A DNA stretch of 64,000 bases from an uncultured Cellulomonadaceae bacterium (GCA_947495165.1 CANLXM010000001.1:372001-436000); one strand, 5' to 3'; positions 8,324 to 17,772 are shown, counted from the first letter of the stretch. Numbers and translations are program-made. The notes: generated by a model not told the origin, from the sequence alone.

Positions 8324-9253
8324 ATGGTGCACCCAGGCACGAGCTGCGCTGCCTGCGCCGCCGCACTCCCCGCGGGTGTCGACGTCTGTGCGCGCTGCGG
8401 CTCGCGGGTCGAGCTGCAGAGCCGTGGCGGGCTGCCCGCCGTGCTCGCGGGCTGCGTGCCGGCGGCTCGCCCCGCCCGCACCGCCGCGGTGGTCACGGAC
8501 GGCGTCGTGCTGCTCCTGCTCGGTGCGGTCGCGGGGGCGGTCGCGCTGCTGGTCGACGCCTCGACCACGACGGCGCTCGCCGTGGGTGTCGGCGCCGTCG
8601 TCCTCGGCGCGGTGCTCGGGGTCGTGGCTGTCGCGCGCACGGGGCGCACCCCGGGGCTCCACGCGAGCGGGCTGCGCAGCGTCGGGCTCTTCACCGGGCT
8701 CCCCACGGCTGCTCGCGACCGCGTCGTGCTGGACGTGCGGGCCGGTCGTGACCCCGTGCGGACGCTCGCGCCCGTCACCATGGCGGCCATCCTGCGGGCA
8801 CCGGCCGACAGCGCCGTGGCCGAGCCGACGCCGACGCCTGCCCCCGCGCCCATCTCCGCGCCTTCTCCCGCGTCCGCCCCGCGTCCCGTCTCCACGCCGC
8901 CGCGCGCGCCGACCGTCGTGGTCGCGCTCGACGACGGGCAGCGGTTCGAGATCAGCGGCCACGCACTGATCGGCCGCAGCCCCACGCCGGCACGAGACGA
9001 GCACGTCGACGTCCTGGTGCCGGTGAACGACCTGTCCCGGTCGGTGTCGAAGACGCACGCCTCGCTGCGGTGGGACGGCCGTCACCTGTGGGTCGCCGAC
9101 CGCGGGTCCACCAACGGCACGATCGTCCTCACGGCCCAGGGGGACCGGTCCGCGGCGAGCGCCGACGGCGTCGCGGTCGAGCCGGGCAGCAGGCTCGAGC
9201 TGGGCGACCGCTGGGTCGCGATCGAGACTCCCGAGCCTGGAGGAGCGGCATGA
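8324..9253 (+). CDS. zinc-ribbon/membrane/FHA-domain protein, first gene of the type VII secretion locus
   Basis: Modular 309-residue protein. Residues about 8-27 form a zinc ribbon (CAACAAALPAGVDVCARCG). Then comes an RDD-like part with two membrane segments (about 55-105), a Pro/Ala linker (about 160-195), and a C-terminal FHA domain (about 200-295) with FEISGHALIGRSP, SVSKTHASL and DRGSTNGT, the phosphothreonine-recognition pattern. FHA proteins are frequent companions of type VII secretion and Ser/Thr kinase signalling; no kinase is encoded here. The stop overlaps the next gene by ATGA, so it is co-translated with the secretion genes. Confidence 0.85.
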   Translation: MVHPGTSCAACAAALPAGVDVCARCGSRVELQSRGGLPAVLAGCVPAARPARTAAVVTDGVVLLLLGAVAGAVALLVDASTTTALAVGVGAVVLGAVLGVVAVARTGRTPGLHASGLRSVGLFTGLPTAARDRVVLDVRAGRDPVRTLAPVTMAAILRAPADSAVAEPTPTPAPAPISAPSPASAPRPVSTPPRAPTVVVALDDGQRFEISGHALIGRSPTPARDEHVDVLVPVNDLSRSVSKTHASLRWDGRHLWVADRGSTNGTIVLTAQGDRSAASADGVAVEPGSRLELGDRWVAIETPEPGGAA

Positions 9254-10320
9254 ACGCCAAGCACCCGATGCTCGACCAGAGCGACGGCGTCATCCTCGTG
9301 ACCGAGACCCGCGCGCGGATCGCCTACCTCAGCGAGGCGCGCGCCGACCTCCTGATCGCTGCCGCCGAGGCCGAGCGGCCCCTGGTGCTCGTCAGCGACG
9401 AGGTCACCCGGTTGACGTACCCCATGCGCGAGGCGCTGCGAGACGTGCACGGCCGGTGGGTCGTGCGGGAGGTCGGGGGCACCCTGCGCGACGGTCTCAC
9501 CGGCGCGCGGCTCACGTCGATCGCCGACGCCGTGCGCACCGGCCCGCCCGCGCGGCCCGAGGACGTCTCGGTGCGGTTCCTGCGGCCCGTGCCCGCGCAG
9601 TCCGTGCAGCTCGTCGTGTCGCAGTCCGTCCGGCACAGGGCGGCGGCCACGACGATCCTCGGCGGCGCGGCCGAGCTGTTCGCCCGCGAGCTCACGGGTG
9701 CCGCTCCGACCGGCTGGGGCGCCCACGAGCCCGCCGTCGTCGCCTGGGACCGGACCCGCCTGACCGAGCTGTCGCGCACCCGGATGCCGCGGGAGACCAC
9801 CGTGATGGTGGCGGGGTCGCCCGAGCGCCCCATGGTCGGTACGATCCGCGCGAGCCGCGTGGACGCAGGCCTGGAGGAGACCACGCAGCTCATGCTCGGC
9901 GTCGGGGCGCCCGGGAGCGACGCCGCGCGCGAGGCGATCGGCCGGATCCCGGCCGTCATGGCGTCGCTCGCCGCGCACCAGATGCCCCTGTTCGGCCTCG
10001 TGCTGGCGCGCACCGGGCAGGCTGACCTCTCCTTCCCGTCGGTGCTCGAGGCGCCGCCCACGCCGATCGGCATGCTGCTGGGCCCACCGGGCGTGCGGGA
10101 CCTCGGGCTCGACGTCGGACGCATGGCGGACGAGCTCGACGCCCGGGTCGTCGGCCGGGCCCGGATCCCTGGGCTGTACTTCCCGCTCGGCACGTTCCAC
10201 GAGCCGGGCTGGGCGCAGTTCGACGCGGTGCTCGACGCCCTCGGTCCGGACCGGGTGCGCCAGGTGCTGGGCTCCGCCGGTATGCCGATCGAGGAGGTGC
10301 TGCGTGCCCCGCGATCATGA
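9250..10320 (+). CDS. type VII secretion-associated protein, DUF6177-like
   Basis: Soluble-looking 356-residue protein without signal peptide or membrane segment. It resembles the uncharacterised DUF6177 family from memory (start DQSDGVILVTETRARIAYLS, middle AVVAWDRTRLTELSRTRMPRE, end RIPGLYFPLGTFHEPGWAQF); that family name is a tentative recollection. It sits between the FHA protein and EccD, overlapping the upstream gene by 4 bases and the downstream one by 17. A structural or regulatory role in secretion is inferred only from position. Confidence 0.6.
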   Translation: MNAKHPMLDQSDGVILVTETRARIAYLSEARADLLIAAAEAERPLVLVSDEVTRLTYPMREALRDVHGRWVVREVGGTLRDGLTGARLTSIADAVRTGPPARPEDVSVRFLRPVPAQSVQLVVSQSVRHRAAATTILGGAAELFARELTGAAPTGWGAHEPAVVAWDRTRLTELSRTRMPRETTVMVAGSPERPMVGTIRASRVDAGLEETTQLMLGVGAPGSDAAREAIGRIPAVMASLAAHQMPLFGLVLARTGQADLSFPSVLEAPPTPIGMLLGPPGVRDLGLDVGRMADELDARVVGRARIPGLYFPLGTFHEPGWAQFDAVLDALGPDRVRQVLGSAGMPIEEVLRAPRS

Positions 10321-10588
10321 CGCGATCCTGCTCGAGTCGACCCGTGTCCACCGCGAGCGTCTGACGGCGGCGTTCCTGCACGGGGAGATGGCGACGCGTC
10401 GCACGACGAAGGACAACGTGCGCAGGTTCCTGGGCAGCACGGTGATCGCGGCGGTCATGTGCGCGGGCTGCGCCGGCTTCTCGTTCTTCCAGGCCAACGC
10501 GGACTCCCTGCGCGGCGGTGGGGCGCGCACCGCGCCCGCGCCCGTCAGTCCCGCACCCACCACCGCGCCTCAGGAGGCCGCCCCGTGA
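10304..10588 (+). CDS. small single-pass membrane protein of the type VII locus
   Basis: Small 94-residue protein. It has a charged N-terminus (about 1-42; LLESTRVHRERLTAAFLHGEM, then ATRRTTKDN), one transmembrane segment (about 44-63, containing two Cys) and a Pro/Ala/Thr-rich external tail. GTG 10304 lies in the end of the preceding gene, with GAGGAGG upstream. The gene overlaps eccD by GTGA. The topology resembles small accessory subunits found in actinobacterial type VII clusters. It could be a shortened stand-in for EccB's membrane anchor, but no EccB extracellular repeats are present. Confidence 0.65.
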   Translation: MPRDHDAILLESTRVHRERLTAAFLHGEMATRRTTKDNVRRFLGSTVIAAVMCAGCAGFSFFQANADSLRGGGARTAPAPVSPAPTTAPQEAAP

Positions 10589-11916
10589 GCCGCTTCACCC
10601 GACTCACCCTCGTCGGCTCGGCGCGCCGCGCCGAGGTCGTCGTGCCCTCGGACGAGGCGTTCGCGGCGATGCTCCCGCAGATCCTCGAGCTGCTCGACGA
10701 GCCCGCCGGGCTGCACCCGGCCGCTGTCGCCCTGGTGCGCGTGACGGGCGACCAGGTTGACCTCGCGCTGGACGCCGCCGGGCAGGGGGTCGACGACGGG
10801 GAGGTCGTCCGGGTGGTGCGCGCCTCCGAGGCGCCGCCGCCGCCCGACGTCGCCGACGTGACCGACGCTGCCGCGGCCGAGATCACCGACCACCCGTCCC
10901 GTTGGACGACCGACACCCGTCAGGCGATGGCGGTCGTCGTCGTCGGGTTGGGGGTCGCCGCACTGAGCGTGCTCAGCCCGCTCGACGTCGTGGCGGGCGC
11001 GTGGACGGCGCCGCTGGGACTCACGGCGGGCGCGGTCGGGACCGCAGGCCTGGCCGCCGCGCTGGGTCGCGGTGGTCTGGGCTACGTCGCGCGCGTGCTG
11101 ACCGCGCTCGCGGTCGGCCTCGTGCCCGCCGCGGCAGCGAGCCTTGCCGCGGCCGGCGCGTGGCCGACGCCGGACGCGTTCTGGGCGGGCGGCCTGCTGC
11201 TCGCGACCACGCTCGGTCTTGGGCTGGGGCTCGGCCGACCGGACCGCGGGGTGCTCGCGGGCGCCGGTCTCGGGGCAACCCTCGCGGGGGCTGCCCTGGT
11301 GCTCGAGCGCCTGGGCGGCGACTCGGTGCGCGCGGCCGGGGTGGTCGCGACCGTCGCCGTGCTCGCACTCGGCCTGCTGCCCTGGTACGCGATGGCGTCC
11401 TCGGGCCTGACCGGTCTGGACGACCAGGTCCTCGAGGGCGCGACGCCGCAGCGCACCCGCGTGCGCGCCACGCTGCTGGACGCGTACCGGGCGCTGACGG
11501 CTTCCGCGGTCGCCGTCAGCGGCGTGCTCGGTGTCGCGCTCGCCGTGCTGGTGAGCCACGACGACGCCGGGGCTCTGGCCCTCGGGCTCGTCGCCGTCAC
11601 GATCACCGCGCTGCGCACCCGGAGCCTGCCGCTGCGCGGTCAGGTTCTCGCGCTCTGGACGGTCGTGGTCGTGGTCGTCGCGGCGCTCCTCGTCGCGCGC
11701 CTGGCCGCGGGGGACTCGTGGACGTCGGTGCTGACGCTCGGCGGGCTCCTGCTGCTGGGCCTCGTGCTCGGCGCGGGTGCACGTCCCTCCCCGCAGATCC
11801 GCGCCCGGCTGCGCCGCAGCGGGGACGTGCTCGAGCTGCTGTGCGTGCTCGCGCTGCTGCCGCTCGTGCTGGCGGTGTTCGGCATCTTCGGCGACCTGCT
11901 GGAGACGTTCTCGTGA
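10585..11916 (+). CDS. eccD: type VII secretion integral membrane protein EccD
   Basis: Core channel component of a type VII secretion system (443 residues). Residues 1-85 form the ubiquitin-like YukD domain (SRFTRLTLVGSARRAEVVVP), followed by an acidic/proline linker and 11 hydrophobic segments from about residue 112 to the C-terminus, the number expected of EccD. The GTG start overlaps the stop of the small membrane protein. EccD dimers line the inner-membrane pore and bind EccC, encoded two genes downstream in the same overlapping series. Confidence 0.88.
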   Translation: MSRFTRLTLVGSARRAEVVVPSDEAFAAMLPQILELLDEPAGLHPAAVALVRVTGDQVDLALDAAGQGVDDGEVVRVVRASEAPPPPDVADVTDAAAAEITDHPSRWTTDTRQAMAVVVVGLGVAALSVLSPLDVVAGAWTAPLGLTAGAVGTAGLAAALGRGGLGYVARVLTALAVGLVPAAAASLAAAGAWPTPDAFWAGGLLLATTLGLGLGLGRPDRGVLAGAGLGATLAGAALVLERLGGDSVRAAGVVATVAVLALGLLPWYAMASSGLTGLDDQVLEGATPQRTRVRATLLDAYRALTASAVAVSGVLGVALAVLVSHDDAGALALGLVAVTITALRTRSLPLRGQVLALWTVVVVVVAALLVARLAAGDSWTSVLTLGGLLLLGLVLGAGARPSPQIRARLRRSGDVLELLCVLALLPLVLAVFGIFGDLLETFS

Positions 11917-12734
11917 CCGTGAGACGCGTGCTCGAGACGCTCGCGCTCGCGGCGGGAACGACCGCGCGGGCGCGGGAGCTGCGTGAGATCGACGCTGCGC
12001 TGCGGCACCCGGTCGCGACCAGCCGACGGATCGCCGTCGTGCAGTCGGGTGGTGGGGCCGGGGCCACGACCCTCGTCGCGCGCACCGCCCGTGCGCTCGC
12101 GCGACGACGCGGTGGCGGGGTGCTCGCGGTCGACGCCGCCGCGGGGGACGCCGCGCTCGCGCGCGCGCTCGGTGGTGCGGTCGACGCGCGCGGGCTCGAG
12201 GAGCTCGTCGCGGCGGCGACCGGCGTCACGCGGTCGCGTCAGGCGCGCGCGCTGCTGCCCGACGCCGGGGCCGGCCTCGTGCTCGCAGGCCGGGGTGGCA
12301 CCCGGGTCCCGGACGACGAGGTCGTCCAGGCTCTCGGGAACCTTGTCGGCCGGTTCTTCGACGTCGTCGTCACCGACTGGGGCCACCGGACGGCCGACGA
12401 GGCGACGCGCATCGCCCGCCGCAGCCACGCGGTGGCCGTCGTGGCGCGCGCGGACCGGGCCGACGCCGAGCGCGGGCTCGTGCTCGCCGCGCGGCTGGCC
12501 ACCGAGGTTCCGACGACGCTCGTCCTCGCGGACGTGGGTGCCACCGCGGGCCCGACGTCGTCGCTCCTGCGCGAGGCAGCGCGCGCGCTCGAGGTCCCGG
12601 TGCTCGCGCACGGGCACGAGGGCGCGCTCCGGGACCCGGCTGCGCGGCTGCCCCGCCGCGCGCGGACCGCCTACGCCCGGACCGCCGGGCTGCTGCTCGC
12701 CTCGAGCCAGACGCCCGTGCGGGTGAGCGCATGA
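11913..12734 (+). CDS. MinD/ParA-like protein with lysine-less P-loop
   Basis: Protein of 273 residues with the SIMIBI (MinD/ParA) fold pattern. It has a P-loop-like GGGAGATT near residue 47, then VLAVDAAAGDAALARALG, VVVTDWGHR and a late VLADVGAT strand. The lysines of the deviant Walker A motif (KGGxGKT) are both missing, so nucleotide hydrolysis is doubtful. MinD-like proteins such as EspI occur in type VII loci. The GTG start overlaps eccD and the end overlaps eccC. A regulatory or structural role is inferred. Confidence 0.72.
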   Translation: MTVRRVLETLALAAGTTARARELREIDAALRHPVATSRRIAVVQSGGGAGATTLVARTARALARRRGGGVLAVDAAAGDAALARALGGAVDARGLEELVAAATGVTRSRQARALLPDAGAGLVLAGRGGTRVPDDEVVQALGNLVGRFFDVVVTDWGHRTADEATRIARRSHAVAVVARADRADAERGLVLAARLATEVPTTLVLADVGATAGPTSSLLREAARALEVPVLAHGHEGALRDPAARLPRRARTAYARTAGLLLASSQTPVRVSA

Positions 12735-15700
12735 CCGTCCGCCTCGTGCACCGACCCGCGCGCGTGGTCCGCCCGCTCGTGCAGCCGCCCCCGGTGGACC
12801 TCGCGCCCCCGCCGCAGCTCGCCGACGCGACCGGCGGCCCTGGCCTGCAGACGATGTTCCCGATCGTCGGCGCCGTCGGCTCGATGACGATGATGATGGT
12901 GCTGCGCGGGAACCCGCTGTTCGTGATGATCGGGGCCCTCATCCTCGTGATCGCGATCGTCGGGGGCGTCGGCATGGCGCTCAGCCAGCGCGGCACCGCG
13001 GCGCGCGGGCGGCGCACGCAGCGCGAGCGCTATCTCGACTACCTCGAGACCCTGCGCGCCGACCTGGCGCACGCCGAGGGTGAGGCCCGCACGGCCGCGC
13101 GCGTGGTCCACCCGGAGCCGACGGCGCTCGTCGACGTCGTGCGCAGCCCGGCGCGCCGGTGGGAGCGCCGCCGCACGGACGCAGACTTCCTCGACCTGCG
13201 CGTCGGGACGGGCGACCGGCCGTGGCTGCGCCTCGTCGTGCCCGCGGACCCCAACCCGACGCAGCCCTTCGACCCGGCGATGCTCGGTGAGGCGAGCGCC
13301 GTCGTGCGCCGGCACGAGCACGTCCGGCAGATGCCCCTCACGCTGCCCCTGGACCGCGCGGGTGACGTCTCGGTGATCGGCAGCCGGGAGCAGTGCCTCG
13401 CGCTGGCCCGCGCGCTCGTGGCGCAGGCCGCGACGTTCCACGCCCCGGAGGACCTGGCGCTCGCGGTGGCGTTCCCCGCCGAGCGCGTCGGGGAGTGGGG
13501 CTGGCTGGGCGCGCTCCCGCACCTGGTCGACGACGAGCAGTTCGACGGTCCGGCCCCCGCGCGCCGGATCGGCCCGGACCTGCCGAGCCTGATGCGGGTG
13601 GTGGGCCCCGAGCTGGCGTCGCGCGCCCAGGCTGCCGCGCGGTCGCAGCGCGGGATGAGCGCCGGGGTCGCGGGCCTCGGTGCGCGGATGCTCGTGCTCG
13701 CCGACGAGCACGGCGACGTCGCCCGTGCCCTGCCCGGCCCGGACGCGGCGCTGGGCCTGCCGGAGCTCGGCGTGACCGTCGTGCACCTCCTGGCGGACCG
13801 GCTCCACGAGCCCTCGGAGGTCGCCCTGCGCGTGACGTTCGACGACGACGCCGGGCTGCTCGTCGAGGACCTGCGCCGTGAGCACGCAGCTGCCGACGCC
13901 GCCGTGCGGGGCGAGCTCGACGACGTCCCCGCGCCGCTCGTCGTCGGGCTCGCGCGGGCGCTCGCGCCGGTGCGGCTGACGGCGGCCTCCGTGGCAGAGT
14001 CGGCTCAGACGGCGGCCGTCGGCATCAATGAGCTGCTCGGCGTGCACGACGTGACGACCATCGACGTCGGGCGCACCTGGTCGCCGCGCTCCACCCGCGA
14101 CTTCCTCCGGGTGCCGATCGGGGTGGACGACGCCGGCAGTCCCGTGCTGCTCGACCTCAAGGAGTCGGCGCAGCTCGGCATGGGTCCGCACGGCCTGTGC
14201 GTGGGGGCCACCGGCTCCGGGAAGAGCGAGATGCTGCGGACCCTCGTGGCGGCGCTCGCCATCTCGCACCCGCCCGAGGACCTGTCCATGATCCTCGTGG
14301 ACTACAAGGGCGGCGCGGCCTTCGCGCCGTTCGCCGACCTGCCGCACGTCGCGGGGATCATCGACAACCTCGCGGAGGACGCCGGCCTGACCGAGCGTGC
14401 GCGCGCGAGCATCGCCGGTGAGGTGGTGCGACGTCAGCAGGTGCTCCGCGACGCCGGCAGCTCGCCGTCGATCACGCACTACCGCGAGCTGCGCGCCGAG
14501 CGCCCCGAGCTGCCGCCGCTGCCGCACCTGCTGCTCGTGATCGACGAGTTCGGCGAGCTGCTGACGGCGGACCCGGACTTCGTCGACCTGCTGCTGACCA
14601 TCGGGCGGATCGGCCGGTCGATCGGCATGCACCTGCTGCTGTCCAGCCAGCGGATCGAGTCCGGCAAGCTGCGCGGTCTCGAGACGTACCTGTCCTACCG
14701 CCTGGGCCTCCGCACGTTCTCCGAGGCGGAGAGCTCGGTCGTCCTCGACACCCCGGACGCCTTCCACCTCCCGGCCGTGCCCGGGTACGGCTACCTCAAG
14801 GTCGACACGACCGTGTACCAGCGGTTCCGCGCCGGCTACGTGTCCGGCCCGGTCCAGGCGGTGGCCATGCCCGAGCCGGAGCCCGACGACGCCCTCCGTC
14901 GCCCGCTCGTCCTCCCGGTGCACCACGGCGTCGCGGCGGCGAACGGCATCGACCTGGGCACCGGCGCGACGGGCGAGCCCGAGCTCGTCCGCCCGTCGAC
15001 CGGCCGCTCGATGGTGGACGTGATCGTCGAGCAGCTGGGCGTGGCAGGGGAGCTGACGCGACCGGTGTGGCTCCCCCCGCTGCCCGCACGGCTCCCGCTC
15101 GGTGACGTCGTCGGCGGCTGGGAGGAGGTGCCGGGTCGGGGGCTCCAGGCGCACACCGGGGCGCACGGGGACCTGCGCGTCCCGCTCGGGCGGCAGGACG
15201 ACCCCGGCAGGCAGCACCAGGGGCCGTGGCGGCTCGACCTCACGCGCGCGGGCGGTCACGTCGCGGTGATCGGCGCCCCGCAGTCCGGGCGCACGACCCT
15301 CCTGTGGACGATCGCCGCGGGCCTCGCGCTCACGCACACCCCGCGCGAGGTCGCGGTCTACGGCATGGACCTGAGCGGCGGCGGGCTGGCCCGGATCGAG
15401 GGCTTCCCGCACGTCGGCGGCGTGGCGACGCGCGCCAGCCGGGACCGGCTGCGTCGTCTGCTCGAGGAGCTGCACGGCATGCTCGCCCACCGCGAGCGCG
15501 TCTTCGCGACGCACGGCATCGACTCGCTGGCGATGCTCCGCGAACGCCACCGGGAGGGCCTCGTGCCGGAGCTCGCGGCGGCCGACGTCGTGCTCCTGGT
15601 CGACGGGGTGGGCGCGGTGCGCTCGGACTTCGAGGAGCTCGACGACCCGTTCGTGGAGCTGCTCCAGCGCGGGGGCGGGTTCGGCATCCACGTCGTCGCG

Positions 15701-16726
15701 GCGATGACGCGGTGGAACGAGCTGCGGATGAACACCCAGCCGCTCATCGGTACGCGGGTCGAGCTGCGCCTGAACGACCCCTCGGACTCGTCGATCGCCC
15801 GCAAGCTGTCGGCCACACTGCGGGCCGACCAGCCCGGGCGTGTCCTCACGGACGCGAGCCTGTTCGCGCAGGTCGCGCTCCCGCTCCCCGCGGACGGCGC
15901 GGAGGTTGCCGTGGGGGCCGGGCTCGAGGAGCTGGCGGCGCGCTCGCGCGCGGCGTGGGCGGGCCCGGAGGCGCCCCCGATCCGGCTGCTGCCGGAGGTG
16001 CTCGACCCGGTGGAGCTGCCCGACGCGCTCGACGAGCCCGAGCTGGTGCCGCTGGGCCTGCGCCAGGACACCATGGCGCCGGCGATGCTCGACCTCGCGC
16101 GGGACCAGCACCTGCTCGTGCTCGGGGACACGCGGACCGGGAAGACGACCCTGCTGCGCGGGATCATCGACGGCCTCGTCCAGCGTTCTGGCCCTGAGGA
16201 GCTCGTCGTGGCGCTCTACGACGTGCGTGGGGGCCTGGCCGAGGCCTGCCCCGAGGACTACCTGGGCGGGCGGGCCACCAACGCGACCCTCGCCGTCGGC
16301 CTCTCGACGGCGATCGCCACGGAGCTCGAGAAGAGGTCCGACGCCACGGGGCAGGGGGCGTCCGCCGTGGGGCCGCGCGTGCTCGTCGTCGTCGACGACT
16401 ACGACATCTTGGCCTCCGGGGGGACGGACCCGCTGCGTCCCCTCCTGCCGTACCTGCCGGCGGCCCGCGACATGCGCCTGCACGTCGTGCTGACCCGGCC
16501 CGTCGCGGGAGCCTCCCGCGCGCTGTACGACCCGGTGCTGCAGGCTCTGCGGGACACCGGGGGGTCGGGCTTCCTGATGGCCGGCGAGCGCTCTGAGGGC
16601 CAGGTGTTCCCGGGCCTGTACGCCGAGCAGCTGCCGCCCGGCCGCGGCCGGTGGGTCCGCCGCGGCGAGCGTCCCCGCCTCGTCCAGATCGCCAACTTCG
16701 TGGAAGGAGTGCCCGATGCCCCGTGA
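12731..16726 (+). CDS. eccC: type VII secretion motor ATPase EccC (FtsK/SpoIIIE type)
   Basis: Motor of the secretion system, 1,331 residues in a single chain. Two membrane segments lie at about 40-85, followed by three FtsK/SpoIIIE ATPase domains. Domain 1 has GATGSGKSEM (Lys498) and Walker B LLLVIDEFGEL near 600. Domain 2 has GAPQSGRTTL with Arg854 in place of the lysine and VVLLVDGVGAV. Domain 3 has GDTRTGKTTL (Lys1138) and VLVVVDDYDIL. The first domain is expected to power transport while the later ones bind substrate signal sequences. It is translationally coupled on both sides by ATG-containing overlaps. Confidence 0.95.
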   Translation: MTVRLVHRPARVVRPLVQPPPVDLAPPPQLADATGGPGLQTMFPIVGAVGSMTMMMVLRGNPLFVMIGALILVIAIVGGVGMALSQRGTAARGRRTQRERYLDYLETLRADLAHAEGEARTAARVVHPEPTALVDVVRSPARRWERRRTDADFLDLRVGTGDRPWLRLVVPADPNPTQPFDPAMLGEASAVVRRHEHVRQMPLTLPLDRAGDVSVIGSREQCLALARALVAQAATFHAPEDLALAVAFPAERVGEWGWLGALPHLVDDEQFDGPAPARRIGPDLPSLMRVVGPELASRAQAAARSQRGMSAGVAGLGARMLVLADEHGDVARALPGPDAALGLPELGVTVVHLLADRLHEPSEVALRVTFDDDAGLLVEDLRREHAAADAAVRGELDDVPAPLVVGLARALAPVRLTAASVAESAQTAAVGINELLGVHDVTTIDVGRTWSPRSTRDFLRVPIGVDDAGSPVLLDLKESAQLGMGPHGLCVGATGSGKSEMLRTLVAALAISHPPEDLSMILVDYKGGAAFAPFADLPHVAGIIDNLAEDAGLTERARASIAGEVVRRQQVLRDAGSSPSITHYRELRAERPELPPLPHLLLVIDEFGELLTADPDFVDLLLTIGRIGRSIGMHLLLSSQRIESGKLRGLETYLSYRLGLRTFSEAESSVVLDTPDAFHLPAVPGYGYLKVDTTVYQRFRAGYVSGPVQAVAMPEPEPDDALRRPLVLPVHHGVAAANGIDLGTGATGEPELVRPSTGRSMVDVIVEQLGVAGELTRPVWLPPLPARLPLGDVVGGWEEVPGRGLQAHTGAHGDLRVPLGRQDDPGRQHQGPWRLDLTRAGGHVAVIGAPQSGRTTLLWTIAAGLALTHTPREVAVYGMDLSGGGLARIEGFPHVGGVATRASRDRLRRLLEELHGMLAHRERVFATHGIDSLAMLRERHREGLVPELAAADVVLLVDGVGAVRSDFEELDDPFVELLQRGGGFGIHVVAAMTRWNELRMNTQPLIGTRVELRLNDPSDSSIARKLSATLRADQPGRVLTDASLFAQVALPLPADGAEVAVGAGLEELAARSRAAWAGPEAPPIRLLPEVLDPVELPDALDEPELVPLGLRQDTMAPAMLDLARDQHLLVLGDTRTGKTTLLRGIIDGLVQRSGPEELVVALYDVRGGLAEACPEDYLGGRATNATLAVGLSTAIATELEKRSDATGQGASAVGPRVLVVVDDYDILASGGTDPLRPLLPYLPAARDMRLHVVLTRPVAGASRALYDPVLQALRDTGGSGFLMAGERSEGQVFPGLYAEQLPPGRGRWVRRGERPRLVQIANFVEGVPDAP

Positions 16727-17075
16727 GATCGTGATCCTCTGCTCCGAGCCCCCCACGGGCGCGGCGCTGATCGAGGCGGGTGCCGCGGTCGACCCGGACC
16801 TCGGCCTGCGCACGCTGCGCGGCGGGGCGGTGCACGAGGTCTGCCGCACGACCCCGGAGGCCGACCTCGCGGTGCTCAGCGTCAACCAGCCCTTGCAGGT
16901 CGACGCCGCGAGCGAGGTGGTCCGCCTGCTGCCCGAGGTCGCTGGCGCGGCGACCGCGCTGTGGTGGCTCGAGGCGAGCGCGCCGTGGGGCGCGCTCGGG
17001 GAGACCGGCGTGGCGATCGCCTACGAGCTCGCGGCGCGCCTGGGGGGCACGTGCCTCGTCCAGGACGGGCAGTGA
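16716..17075 (+). CDS. small hypothetical protein of the type VII locus
   Basis: Unrecognised 119-residue soluble protein overlapping the end of eccC by 11 bases; GAAGGAG lies 7 bases before the ATG. It has an alternating beta/alpha pattern (EIVILCSEPP, ADLAVLSVNQ, TALWWLEASAPWGALG, LAARLGGTCLVQDG) and no membrane segment or cysteine pair. Its position between the motor and the next P-loop-like gene suggests a cytosolic accessory or chaperone role. No function can be assigned from sequence. Confidence 0.6.
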   Translation: MPREIVILCSEPPTGAALIEAGAAVDPDLGLRTLRGGAVHEVCRTTPEADLAVLSVNQPLQVDAASEVVRLLPEVAGAATALWWLEASAPWGALGETGVAIAYELAARLGGTCLVQDGQ

Positions 17076-17082
17076 GGGCGCG

Positions 17083-17685
17083 ATGAGCGGCCAGCTGGTC
17101 GTGGTGGCGCCGGAAGCCGCGCGGTGGCTCGGCGTCGAGGTCCCGGCGAGCGCGACGGTGGTGGTCGGGGGAGTCGCCGGAGGCGTGGGCACCTCCACGG
17201 TTGCCCGCCTGCTGGGGGACGTGCTCGTGGGTCTGCGTGGCGCGCTCGTGTCGCCGCAGGTGGTCGACGCCGGGGCGGTCGCGCGTGCCTGGGCGGTCGG
17301 TGACGAACCCGTCCCTGCGGGCGTCGTGCTGGTGGTGTGCGGCGCGCACCCGGAGGCGGTCGCGGCGGGGTGCGCGGTGGTCCGCGACCTGCGAGCCCGG
17401 CCGGATGCGGCCGCGCGAACGGTGCTGCTCGTCCCGGTCGCGACCGCAGGAACGACCGCCGCTCCCTCCGCCCTGCTGGCGGCCGCCGCGGACCTCGGCG
17501 TGCCGACCGGGGTGCTGCCGGTGCCGCGCTCGCGCGCCCTGGCAGCCGGAGGCACGCTCGCCGAGCTCGAGCGTCGCCGGGTGTCCGCACTCTGGGACGT
17601 CGGCGTCGCGCTCGCGGTCGAGGTCCTGCGCGCGTCGCGGCTGCATGCGGTCGGTGCCGCGGGGGTGAGCGGCAGCGGCCGCTGA
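17083..17685 (+). CDS. second P-loop-like protein without Walker lysine
   Basis: Protein of 200 residues, rich in Ala and Val. It contains GGVAGGVGTSTVARLL around residues 28-43, a MinD/ParA-type glycine loop in which the catalytic lysine is replaced by Thr. Further strands (GVVLVVCGAHPE, TVLLVPVAT) and the C-terminal helix fit a small SIMIBI-like domain. It may be a degenerate partner of the longer MinD-like protein upstream. The gene starts 7 bases after the previous stop; the next 87 bases separate it from the WXG100-like genes. Confidence 0.62.
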   Translation: MSGQLVVVAPEAARWLGVEVPASATVVVGGVAGGVGTSTVARLLGDVLVGLRGALVSPQVVDAGAVARAWAVGDEPVPAGVVLVVCGAHPEAVAAGCAVVRDLRARPDAAARTVLLVPVATAGTTAAPSALLAAAADLGVPTGVLPVPRSRALAAGGTLAELERRRVSALWDVGVALAVEVLRASRLHAVGAAGVSGSGR

Positions 17686-17772
17686 GCCGGGGCAGCGTTC
17701 CGGTTGTCGCCTTCGCGGATCCGGGGCAACATACGCGTGAAAGCCACCGCTCTGTCCTGCGAGGGGGACCGC

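Noticed and set aside
8324..8330. An earlier in-frame start (near 8084) for the FHA protein
   Set aside because: It would run through the divergent GNAT promoter and the first GNAT codons, and the added residues have no recognisable domain.
12671..16885. A 1,404-codon open frame on the minus strand opposite eccC
   Set aside because: It mirrors the GC-rich codon pattern of eccC. It has no recognisable domain, is very rich in Arg/His/Asp/Gln and has no ribosome-binding site, so it is a composition artefact.
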